Below are positions 17,885-25,739 of a stretch of DNA of 55,144 nucleotides, one piece after another. This DNA is from an uncultured Bacteroidota bacterium. GTDB taxonomy: Bacteria; Bacteroidota; Bacteroidia; Chitinophagales; Chitinophagaceae. The translations under genes and the position numbers were made by a program. The stretch is from assembly GCA_903821465.1 (NCBI GenBank), contig CAIJLK010000242.1, positions 1 through 55,144 on the forward strand. Direction: 5' to 3'. The notes beneath the pieces are model-generated. The model did no database searches, was not told the DNA's origin, and worked only from the letters and a program-made list of their open reading frames with translations. The first letter of the stretch is position 1; every line of letters starts with the position of its first letter.

Positions 17885-19102
17885 ATGACTGATTCAGCTT
17901 CCCCCAATAAATCCAAATTATCGATAGTTGCACTGATTAATTGTGATTCTGTAGTAACAAATATGCTACATCATTTCCAATTGGGTAATGTTAAACTGAT
18001 TTCGTTTAAAAATGGGATTGATTTATTAGACCGATGGGAGCAAGACGATTGGGATTTAACTGCTATAATTAGTCAAAGTGAAGTAATGGCCCCTTCTGGG
18101 GTATCTCTTTTAGAAACGCTAAGAATCAAAAAAAACTTTCAAATTCCTTTCTTTATTATTTGTCAAAATCTGAATGATAAAATTTTAAAGATAGCATTAC
18201 AAGCTGGAGTAGCAGAAGTTTTTAAAATGCCTTTTAATCCCGAAAAATTTGAAACTAGATTTAATTTTATTCATGAATATTGGGCCGATATACGAAACTC
18301 AACAAATATCCTGGGAAATAAATCGGCGATTTATAAAACTCCATTAGTGAAACGATTGTTCGATATTGTAGTTTCCGCAACTGCATTAATCGTACTAGCA
18401 CCTATATTTATAATTGTAGGGATTCTAATAAAATTAGAATCTAAAGGCCCCGTTTTTTACTATGCTTTGAGGGTTGGAAGGGGATACCATATTTTTCGCT
18501 TTTATAAATTTAGGTCCATGCATTTTGATTCAGATAAAAAGTTGAAAGATCTGAAACATCTGAATCAGTATACTATCAAAAAGCGTCATAAGAAAGTGGA
18601 AGATGAGGAGATTTCTTATGAATTTCTTTGTGAAGATTGTAGGGCTAATGGTGCACATTGTCAGTTTCCCGTTTATTCTGATACAGTGCATATGTGTGAG
18701 AAGGAATATATGGAACAAAAGCACCTTAGTAGAGAGTCAACCTTCATCAAAATAAAAGATGATCCAAGAATGACCAAGGTCGGAAAGTTTATAAGAAGAT
18801 CTAGTATTGATGAATTACCTCAATTATGGAATGTTTTGATTGGCGACATGAGTATTGTAGGAAATAGACCATTGCCATTGTACGAGGCCGAAAAATTAAC
18901 TACCGATAAATATGCACTCCGCTTTATGGCCCCAGCCGGAATTACTGGTTTGTGGCAGGTAGAAAAGAGAGGGAATGGAAAGATGTCAGAAAATGATCGA
19001 TTAATCCTAGACAATATTTATGCCAAGAACAATAGCTTCTTGAATGATATTATACTGATATTAAGAACCTTCCCAGCATTATTTCAAAGCGAGAACGTTT
19101 AA
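17885..19102 (+). CDS. Pseudo-receiver fused to initiating phosphoglycosyl transferase
   Basis: This is a bifunctional 405-residue protein. Residues 12-130 follow the receiver fold, but the phospho-acceptor position is Gln64 or Ser63 (ISQSEVMAPSG), the acidic pair is reduced to one Asp21, the Thr/Ser is Cys93 and the Lys before Pro116 is Met115; it cannot be phosphorylated in the normal way. Residues 154-405 are a bacterial sugar transferase domain: membrane re-entrant helix at 154-183, FYKFRSM (206-212), the catalytic pair Asp309-Glu310 in SSIDELPQLWN, IVGNRPLPL, and ITGLWQVEKRG. An insert of about 65 residues holds four cysteines (249, 252, 259, 271). It should load the first sugar-phosphate onto undecaprenyl phosphate, with the pseudo-receiver as a regulatory or docking module (inference). 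Confidence 0.88.
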   Translation: MTDSASPNKSKLSIVALINCDSVVTNMLHHFQLGNVKLISFKNGIDLLDRWEQDDWDLTAIISQSEVMAPSGVSLLETLRIKKNFQIPFFIICQNLNDKILKIALQAGVAEVFKMPFNPEKFETRFNFIHEYWADIRNSTNILGNKSAIYKTPLVKRLFDIVVSATALIVLAPIFIIVGILIKLESKGPVFYYALRVGRGYHIFRFYKFRSMHFDSDKKLKDLKHLNQYTIKKRHKKVEDEEISYEFLCEDCRANGAHCQFPVYSDTVHMCEKEYMEQKHLSRESTFIKIKDDPRMTKVGKFIRRSSIDELPQLWNVLIGDMSIVGNRPLPLYEAEKLTTDKYALRFMAPAGITGLWQVEKRGNGKMSENDRLILDNIYAKNNSFLNDIILILRTFPALFQSENV

Positions 19103-19716
19103 CTTACTCTTTCCCATTGGGCTGTTTCAAAATTGTATTGTTTCAATACCTTGGCAGGATTCCCAACTGCTACAGAATAGGCTGGAATATTTTTGGTAAC
19201 TACAGCACCTGCAGCAATTACACTATGTTTTCCAATTGTTACGCCTGCCGTAATTACAGCATTGGCTGCAATCCAACAATCATCTTCGATTACTATCTCA
19301 GCTGTAATGATAGGCTGCAAATGAATGGGAGTAATAGGATTAATATATGCGTGATTTAGTGCGCTAGCCACTATGTTTTGAGCAAAAATCACATTGTTCC
19401 CGATAGAAATAGGACCAATTATGGTATTCCCCATACCGATAAGTGTATGGTTACCGATAATAACATCACCTACTCCATTGTTTACAGTACTAAAATCTTC
19501 TATAACTGATCCTTCGCCTAAGACAAAATTATTAAAAGGCAAAACGTCAATCCTGGTTTGCCAACGAATGGAAGAACCCCTTCCTTTTTGATGAAAAAAT
19601 GGGTTAACAAAAAGCTTTACCCAGAATCGGGGCCTTGCTTCGCCAGATGGCACCAGCATCCAGTGTACAATCTGCTTGATTCTCGGGTTGCTTTTAATCG
19701 TTTCTTTAAGCGACAT
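19099..19716 (-). CDS. Hexapeptide-repeat (left-handed beta-helix) acyltransferase
   Basis: This 205-residue protein is built of imperfect hexapeptide repeats (GVGDVIIGNHTLIGMGN, ISIGNNVIFAQNI, IVIEDDCWIAANAVI, TIGKHSVIAAGAVV) ending in AYSVAVGNPAKVLKQYN, the hallmark of WcaF/NodL/maltose-type O-acetyltransferases. It probably O-acetylates a sugar of the polysaccharide. The conserved His is likely in SALNHAY. It is the only minus-strand gene inside the main cluster; its 3' end overlaps the transferase gene at 19102 by four bases, so the two are convergent and may interfere in expression. Confidence 0.88.
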   Translation of the reverse strand: MSLKETIKSNPRIKQIVHWMLVPSGEARPRFWVKLFVNPFFHQKGRGSSIRWQTRIDVLPFNNFVLGEGSVIEDFSTVNNGVGDVIIGNHTLIGMGNTIIGPISIGNNVIFAQNIVASALNHAYINPITPIHLQPIITAEIVIEDDCWIAANAVITAGVTIGKHSVIAAGAVVTKNIPAYSVAVGNPAKVLKQYNFETAQWERVS

Positions 19717-19819
19717 GTGTTGATATTCAGACTTTAAAGTTAATTTTTTATGGATTCATTCTGAGATTTTCAAATTTTAAATTGGAAATTGTTTATAAGG
19801 GGGATTTGATGTTGATAAA

Positions 19820-19850
19820 ACCATGTGGTCAGAACCGGATACGACATGGT
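19820..19850. promoter_or_regulatory. Inverted repeat, possible operator upstream of the EPS export genes
   Basis: ACCATGT (19820-19826) and ACATGGT (19844-19850) form a perfect 7-bp inverted repeat separated by 17 bases, in the 244-base divergent region before the TolC-like gene. The spacing places the half-sites about two helical turns apart, as for a dimeric regulator. Its GC content is higher than that of the surrounding A/T-rich sequence. Confidence 0.35.
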
Positions 19851-19960
19851 TAAGTCCTATCTTTAAAATGCTGATTCAAAACCCTTTATTCCATATTTTT
19901 TATGGGAAAGTAAGTATTTGTATTAGCCGTTGTCATGCCATTATAAAATGTAATTAGCTT

Positions 19961-20689
19961 ATGCATATTGTAAATAATAAAACAAGATCATCTCTTTTGG
20001 AACCACGATTGAAAATGATTGTTTTAGTTTTTTCATTTCTCATATTTTCAAGTTCTTTTTCAAAACTACTGGCTCAGGAGTCAATGATCCCAGAACTGTC
20101 GAATAGTTTTTTGAGCCAATTAATTGATACTGCAAAAAAATATTATCCGCTTGTGAAAATCAATCAGAAACGGATCGATATATCCTATATCAATTTTCAG
20201 AAAAGTAAAATGGCTTGGTTTGATGTTTTTTCTTTAACCCTTAATTATAGCCCCAATGGCAACACAACAACCAGCTTAAATCAACCTACATTATCGGGTT
20301 TTCAAATTGGACTTTTCATCAATTTTGGTAGCATTTTACAAAAGCCATATTTAATAAAAGTTGCTAAAGAAGAAGTAGAACTTGCTTATTTGAATAAACA
20401 AGAAATATTGCTTACAACTGAAGCCGAGGTAAAAGCACGATATATAAAGTTTGTTCAAAGCTCTGTATTGTTGCGTATGCAAAGCAAAATAGCTATTGAA
20501 GCAGAAAGTGTAGTAAAAGATGCTCGGTATAAATTTGAAAAAGGGGAAGCTAATTTCGAAACTTTTACTAAGGCATTGATTTATGAGTCAGATAATCGAA
20601 AACTGGTTATTGACGCTGAGGCTAATTTACTTATTGCCAAAGCAAGCCTTGAAACAATTGTTGGCAAAAAACTATCAGAAATTCACTAA
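19961..20689 (+). CDS. Half-length outer membrane efflux (TolC-like) protein
   Basis: This is a secreted protein of 242 residues. After a positively charged start comes a hydrophobic core (MIVLVFSFLIFSSSF) and a cleavage site near LLAQE. The mature part matches a single outer-membrane-efflux repeat: a helix with NQKRIDISYINFQKSKMAWF, a beta hairpin region (SLTLNYSPNG, then GFQIGLFINFG), and a long coiled-coil helix pair (KVAKEEVELAYLNKQEILL to FETFTKALIYESDN and LIAKASLETIVGKKL). TolC-family proteins normally carry two such repeats in about 420-480 residues. The stop codon overlaps the start of the Wzc-like gene (TAATG), so the short length is not a frameshift artefact. A role as outer-membrane exit or periplasmic partner for the polysaccharide is inferred. 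Confidence 0.78.
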   Translation: MHIVNNKTRSSLLEPRLKMIVLVFSFLIFSSSFSKLLAQESMIPELSNSFLSQLIDTAKKYYPLVKINQKRIDISYINFQKSKMAWFDVFSLTLNYSPNGNTTTSLNQPTLSGFQIGLFINFGSILQKPYLIKVAKEEVELAYLNKQEILLTTEAEVKARYIKFVQSSVLLRMQSKIAIEAESVVKDARYKFEKGEANFETFTKALIYESDNRKLVIDAEANLLIAKASLETIVGKKLSEIH

Positions 20690-22902
20690 TGGAAGTTGCA
20701 AAATTTATAAAGCTTTTACTTAAGAGAAAATGGTTGATCATTGGTGTTCCTCTGATAATAGTGGCCATTACATTCTATATCGTTAAAAACATGGCCGATA
20801 CCTATGGCTCTCATGCTAGGATGTCGACTGGTTTAGTTGATAAATCACAACAGATACTAAGTTCAGATGGATTTCAGGAAAGTAGAGTCAATAGTGATTT
20901 TGCAAACTTGATGGAAATGATGCGTCTGAATAAAGTGTTTGATCAGATTACTTATAGACTAATTATTCATGATCTTACTGATAGCGTTCCTTTTCGACCG
21001 AAGAGCAAATTGTTGAATGAATTAAATAAGGAAGCAATTAATCATGCTGTATCAGTTTATAGAAAGCATTACCAAGTTCGGGAACCCCTAAATGGGTATA
21101 ATCAAGATGAAATGGGGTTGATTAAATTAATTAGTAGCATGGATTATAATTACGATGCACTAATAAAGAATATTGGTATTTTTCGTCCAAATAATAGTGA
21201 TTTTATTGATGCTACTTTTGATTCGGAAAATCCGAATCTCTCTGCTTTTGTTACAAACACATTGTTTGAAGAATTCATAGCTTATTATTCAGACTTCGTT
21301 AGGGGTAATCAACAAAAAACGGTGAACTTTTTAGACACTTTGTTGCGTCAGAAAGAATCTGAAATGAATAGGCTGAAGGTATTATTGAAAAACTATAAGA
21401 TTCAGAATCGGGTTTTGAATTTAAATGAACAAGCTAAGAGTTTATATGGACAGCTTTCAACTTTTGAAACCATGAAACAATTAGCAGAAAAAGACGTAGC
21501 TGCTTTTACTGGGTCTTTAAAAAATATTGAGGATAAGTTCAACCCGAACGAAAGAAAATATTTTGAAGCTACAATGGTACCTATCAATCAGCAAATTGCT
21601 GCTACCAAGCAATATTTGCTGAATTTGTCGGATGAATATATTAAAAGTAATTACGATGAAAAAATAAAAAAGAAAATTGATTCGGCTAAAAATGTAGCAA
21701 CAATTCAAATTCAACAAGCTACTGATCGGTATATCGTAAACCCACTTGCTGCAAAAGAAAGTTTGATCATGCAGAAAGTTAAACTTGAATTGGACAATGA
21801 CATTGCCAAATTCAGTTTAACTACCATTTCTGATGAATTAATTCGACTGAATAAAAAATTTGATTTACTAGTTCCACATGAAGCGGTGATTCAAAACTAT
21901 GAGGGTGCTATTGATGTGGCGAGTAAAGAATATTTGGATGCACAATTCAGGTACAATAAATCTAGCCTTGAATCAAGTCTTGCTATCTCACTTAGGCAAA
22001 TTGAGTTTGGTATTCCTGGCCCTGCTAGCCCAACCAAAAAAATGTTTTTAGTAATCTTGTCTGGTCTGGTTAGTTTTATTTTGATACTTCTGGGCTTATT
22101 CGTTGTATTCTATCTTGATGATTCTTTGTCGGCTACAAGTGAACTTGCCGATAAAACAAATCAGGTTGTACTCGGCTATATTCCTTTATTGACAAGTTCT
22201 GTTGTTCAGCTGAAATCATTATGGGAAAAACCTTTTGATGATGATCTTAGGCTGCAAAATTTCAAGGAAATGTTGCGGTCTTGCAGATTCGAAATTGCAA
22301 GTGAAATGGGGAAGTCGAAACTTTTAATGGTTAATAGTCTCTGCTATGGTGAGGGGAAAACACTTTTCACAATGAGCTTGGCTTATGCTTTCTTGATGAC
22401 ACGTAAAAGAGTATTATTGATTGATGGCAATTTTGCAAATCCTACTATTAGTGCTGCTACCGGCACTGAATTTTTCCTTGAAGATTATCTTTTAGGTGAA
22501 TCTCAATTGCCTTCATTTAGACCAATTACAGAGATTATGGTAATGGGTACAAGGGGCGGAGATACTAGCTTATTGGAAATAAGTAACTCAGAAAATATTG
22601 TAGCTAAACTTGATTTATTAAAAGATGCATTCGATATCATTATTATTGAATCTGAGGCATTGTCTTCCTTTAATAAGTCGAAAGAATGGGCATTGTTCTC
22701 AGAAAAAGTATTGACCGTTTTTGAGTCCGGAAGGAAAATTAATTATAAGAAAAGGCAAAATGTAATTTATCTGAATGGACTTGAAGGCAAATTCATAGGA
22801 TGGGTATTAAATAGAGATCAAAATGAAACGCTTGTAAATCCTAAAAAAATTAAGAAAAGAGCCACCATTTTCTCAAAAAATATTGAATTGCAATGGGCTT
22901 AA
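20689..22902 (+). CDS. Wzc-like polysaccharide co-polymerase with degenerate BY-kinase domain
   Basis: This inner-membrane protein of 737 residues controls chain length and export. One span lies at about 14-33, followed by a large periplasmic part rich in coiled coil (about 190-440), a second span at 452-477 and a cytoplasmic ATPase-like domain. Walker A is CYGEGKT (552-558); Walker A' is LLIDGN (Asp579, but Asn581 where BY-kinases have Asp); the Walker B region reads IIIIESEAL with Glu in place of Asp. The C-terminus has no tyrosine cluster. Kinase activity is therefore doubtful, though nucleotide binding may remain. Its start overlaps the TolC-like stop by one base, and its end overlaps the next gene by ten. 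Confidence 0.88.
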   Translation: MEVAKFIKLLLKRKWLIIGVPLIIVAITFYIVKNMADTYGSHARMSTGLVDKSQQILSSDGFQESRVNSDFANLMEMMRLNKVFDQITYRLIIHDLTDSVPFRPKSKLLNELNKEAINHAVSVYRKHYQVREPLNGYNQDEMGLIKLISSMDYNYDALIKNIGIFRPNNSDFIDATFDSENPNLSAFVTNTLFEEFIAYYSDFVRGNQQKTVNFLDTLLRQKESEMNRLKVLLKNYKIQNRVLNLNEQAKSLYGQLSTFETMKQLAEKDVAAFTGSLKNIEDKFNPNERKYFEATMVPINQQIAATKQYLLNLSDEYIKSNYDEKIKKKIDSAKNVATIQIQQATDRYIVNPLAAKESLIMQKVKLELDNDIAKFSLTTISDELIRLNKKFDLLVPHEAVIQNYEGAIDVASKEYLDAQFRYNKSSLESSLAISLRQIEFGIPGPASPTKKMFLVILSGLVSFILILLGLFVVFYLDDSLSATSELADKTNQVVLGYIPLLTSSVVQLKSLWEKPFDDDLRLQNFKEMLRSCRFEIASEMGKSKLLMVNSLCYGEGKTLFTMSLAYAFLMTRKRVLLIDGNFANPTISAATGTEFFLEDYLLGESQLPSFRPITEIMVMGTRGGDTSLLEISNSENIVAKLDLLKDAFDIIIIESEALSSFNKSKEWALFSEKVLTVFESGRKINYKKRQNVIYLNGLEGKFIGWVLNRDQNETLVNPKKIKKRATIFSKNIELQWA

Positions 22903-24080
22903 ACTTTTCAATGTCACTTTGGGTAATAGTTCAAATATTAATGGGGTATAATCTAGTATTGCCAGTGCTGATCTTTTTAGTTTATCTATTTGTACCAAAA
23001 CCAAAAAAAAAAGAAAAAATATCAGATATCTCAGATTATGCAATTATTGTAACTGCTTATGAAGAGACCCATACTTTAGGTCCAGTTGTTGCGTCTATTT
23101 TAAAATCGACTTATAAGAATTATCTTATTTATATAGTAGCGGATAATTGCGATATTACTGATCTGAAATTTGATGATGAGCGTGTTGTTTTACTGAAACC
23201 AGAAGAGACCTTGTCTAGTAATATCGGCTCACATTTTTATGCTATAAACCGGTTTAAGAGAGCACATAATAGAATTACTATTATAGATAGTGATAATTTG
23301 GTTGATCCTGAATATTTAGCTGAATTAAATGTTTATTTTGATAGCTCTTTTTCCGCTGTTCAAGGGTTAAGAAGTGCCAAGAACATGGATACAGTCTATT
23401 CCTGTTTGGATGCGGCTCGCGATATTTATTATCACTATTATGATGGTAAAATTTTGTTCGGGGTTGGGTCTTCTGCCATGCTAGCAGGTTCTGGAATGGC
23501 ATTTACTACTAGCTTGTATAAAGAATGTCTAGAACATTTAGTTATTACAGGTGCAGGTTTCGATAAGATATTACAAAAGAAAATTGTTGAACTTGGTTAT
23601 CGCATAGCGTTTGCAGAAAAAGCAATTGTATATGATGAAAAAACTTCTCGATCAGACCAATTAGTAAAACAAAGGGCTCGATGGATCAATACTTGGTTTC
23701 GATATTTTAAATTTGGATTTAAGCTTGTTTCAAAAGGAATTACCCAATTTAATTGGAATCAGTTTTTGTTTGGCCTGGTATTGCTACGTCCGCCACTATT
23801 TATTTTTTTATTGATATCGGTACTTTTCATGTTTGTTGATATTATTATTAGCCCAGTTCAGGCTTTAATATGGTTAATAGGGTTTATTGTTTTTATTATG
23901 GGATTCTTATTTGCATTGCTTATGTCAGATACAGATAAACGTATTTACCAGTCACTTTGGGGCATACCAAAATTTATATTCTTCCAAGTGCTCTCGCTAT
24001 TAAAAGTGCATAAGGCAAATGAAATTTCAATTGCTACGCAGCACTATCATGACGAAGAAATTTTTGATCTCAAAAAATAA
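22893..24080 (+). CDS. Membrane glycosyltransferase family 2
   Basis: This is a processive-type or membrane-anchored GT2 of 395 residues. It has an N-terminal span (about 8-30), a GT-A domain with YAIIVTAYEETHTL, IVADNCD, the DxD-like TIIDSDNLVDP, GSGMAFT and, near 260, QRARW, which matches the Q(Q/R)xRW signature of processive GT2 enzymes. Two or three C-terminal spans lie at about 287-340. The Q-x-x-R-W signature suggests a synthase-like enzyme. The ATG at 22893 overlaps the upstream gene by ten bases; an ATG six codons later (22911) is also possible. The 46-residue membrane ORF follows after three bases. Confidence 0.88.
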   Translation: MGLNFSMSLWVIVQILMGYNLVLPVLIFLVYLFVPKPKKKEKISDISDYAIIVTAYEETHTLGPVVASILKSTYKNYLIYIVADNCDITDLKFDDERVVLLKPEETLSSNIGSHFYAINRFKRAHNRITIIDSDNLVDPEYLAELNVYFDSSFSAVQGLRSAKNMDTVYSCLDAARDIYYHYYDGKILFGVGSSAMLAGSGMAFTTSLYKECLEHLVITGAGFDKILQKKIVELGYRIAFAEKAIVYDEKTSRSDQLVKQRARWINTWFRYFKFGFKLVSKGITQFNWNQFLFGLVLLRPPLFIFLLISVLFMFVDIIISPVQALIWLIGFIVFIMGFLFALLMSDTDKRIYQSLWGIPKFIFFQVLSLLKVHKANEISIATQHYHDEEIFDLKK

Positions 24081-24083
24081 AAA

Positions 24084-24224
24084 ATGCGTACTAGTCCATC
24101 TGAGAGAATAAAAAAAGAATTAACGGAACAACCTAATCTTGGAATTCAAAGAATTACAAGATTAGTAGCAATTGGTTTTATTGTGCTGATACAATTGGCA
24201 ATCATTTATAAGATGTTATACTAA
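24084..24224 (+). CDS. Small single-span membrane protein (46 residues)
   Basis: This short ORF, ATG to TAA, fills the space between the GT2 gene (3-base gap) and the ligase/polymerase gene (3-base gap). The predicted product is a basic, polar N-terminal half (MRTSPSERIKKELTEQ) followed by a hydrophobic helix (LVAIGFIVLIQLAIIY) and KMLY, so it is a tail-anchored or single-pass membrane peptide. The tight spacing on both sides and the amphipathic-to-hydrophobic layout argue that it is a real gene. Function unknown; it could be an accessory subunit of the adjacent membrane enzymes. I do not recognise a family. Confidence 0.6.
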   Translation: MRTSPSERIKKELTEQPNLGIQRITRLVAIGFIVLIQLAIIYKMLY

Positions 24225-24227
24225 TCA

Positions 24228-25739
24228 TTGGAAGACTTTACATTACATATTGACCCTAATAAAAATCGGCAAAAAACAACAATTGGAAGTTTAATAAGAA
24301 AGTATTTGCTAGTCAAAAAATTTTCTGGTTGGCTAGGCTTTTCATTTTTTTTGATTATTTCTTCTATTCTAGCTTATGCAATAGCAGTATCTGGTTTAAA
24401 AGTAGGGGTAATGATTGCAGCATTATTAGTTGCCCTGCCATTGGTTTATTTTCTGGTAGTAAAGCCGGAATTTGGAATTTTGGTTTATCTAACGCTCGCA
24501 TATACCATAATGTGGTTTTTGAGATATGGAGTGGGGGGCTTTCCTTTAGGTACGCTGATGGATGGAATGCTTGCTTTTTTTATTCTTGGCATGTTTATTC
24601 AAATTAAACAAAATGGCAATTGGTATCTGCTTAAAAGTAAGGTTAGCCTAATGATACTGGTTTGGGTTGTATATACCGGTTTACAATTTGCAAATCCTTC
24701 TGCAGAGTCTAGGCTTGCATGGTTGTATTCGGTTAGAACTGTTGGATTAGTTACTTTAATGTATTTTGTTTTTGTCTATAATATTCGTACTAAAAAATTC
24801 ATAAAGATTATTCTAAAATGGTGGATTTTTTGGTCTTTCATTGCTGCATGTTATGCATTTAAACAGGAATATTTTGGATTTGCTGGGTTTGAACAAAAGT
24901 GGCTTGATGATAGTCCAGAATATGCCGCTCTTCTATTCCTTGCTGGACATTGGAGAAAGTTCTCCATGTTTTCAGACCCTGTAACTTTTGCGTACAATAT
25001 GGTAACAGCTAGTTTTCTTTGTTTGGCTTTAATAACAGGTCCTTTAAAAACTTATTGGAAAGTTATATTAGGATTTCTTTCTGTTTTCTTCTTATACGTC
25101 ATGCTTTTCTCTGGTACTAGAGGGGCTGATCCTTTAGTACCTGCTGGCTTGATACTATATGCAATTCTTAAATTCAGCAGGAAGATTATGATATTTAGTA
25201 CTGCAGCCCTGTTCCTTACGGTTTTCCTAATTTTTTTGCCTACCTCTAATCAAAATATCTTAAGATTCCAAACGGCATTTAGACCAAATCAAGATGCGTC
25301 TTATCAATTGCGAGAGATCAACCAGGCTAGGATCAAACCTTATATTTATACGCATCCTTTTGGTGGGGGATTGGGAGCAACGGGTGAATGGGGAAGGAGA
25401 TTTGCCCCCAATTCTTTCTTGGCAAATTTTCCGCCAGATAGTGGTTATGTTAGAACAACGGTGGAACTAGGATGGATTGGACTTCTCCTATTTAGTTTGA
25501 TGATTTTTACTATTCTTAAAACAGGAATAGATAATTATTATTTAATTAAGGATCCAGAGTTGAAAAGTTATTCATTGGCATTTATATTGGTTGTTTTTAC
25601 TTGGAATCTTGGTAACTTCCCACAACAGGCATTAGTGCAATATCCTTCCAATGTTTTGTTTTTTTTAGCAGTCGCATTAATGGTGGTGATTTTTAGAATT
25701 GATCAGCAACAAAATCTTGAATTCGATGCTAAACTCTGA
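24228..25739 (+). CDS. O-antigen ligase / Wzy-type polymerase family membrane protein
   Basis: This is an integral membrane protein of 503 residues with about ten to twelve hydrophobic spans. The large periplasmic loop and C-terminal part carry SGTRGADPLVPAGLIL and HPFGGGLGATGEWGRRF, features of the WaaL/Wzy O-antigen ligase family, which polymerises or transfers lipid-linked oligosaccharides. In this locus a polymerase role is more likely than ligation to lipid A, because a Wzc-like protein is next to it (inference). Translation starts at a TTG three bases after the small membrane ORF. The next gene begins inside its last 14 bases. Confidence 0.85.
   Translation: MEDFTLHIDPNKNRQKTTIGSLIRKYLLVKKFSGWLGFSFFLIISSILAYAIAVSGLKVGVMIAALLVALPLVYFLVVKPEFGILVYLTLAYTIMWFLRYGVGGFPLGTLMDGMLAFFILGMFIQIKQNGNWYLLKSKVSLMILVWVVYTGLQFANPSAESRLAWLYSVRTVGLVTLMYFVFVYNIRTKKFIKIILKWWIFWSFIAACYAFKQEYFGFAGFEQKWLDDSPEYAALLFLAGHWRKFSMFSDPVTFAYNMVTASFLCLALITGPLKTYWKVILGFLSVFFLYVMLFSGTRGADPLVPAGLILYAILKFSRKIMIFSTAALFLTVFLIFLPTSNQNILRFQTAFRPNQDASYQLREINQARIKPYIYTHPFGGGLGATGEWGRRFAPNSFLANFPPDSGYVRTTVELGWIGLLLFSLMIFTILKTGIDNYYLIKDPELKSYSLAFILVVFTWNLGNFPQQALVQYPSNVLFFLAVALMVVIFRIDQQQNLEFDAKL

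Noticed and set aside
19961-20689. The short TolC-like gene as a frameshifted full-length gene
   Set aside because: Its stop codon overlaps the next start (TAATG), and the following sequence is entirely used by the Wzc-like protein in another frame.
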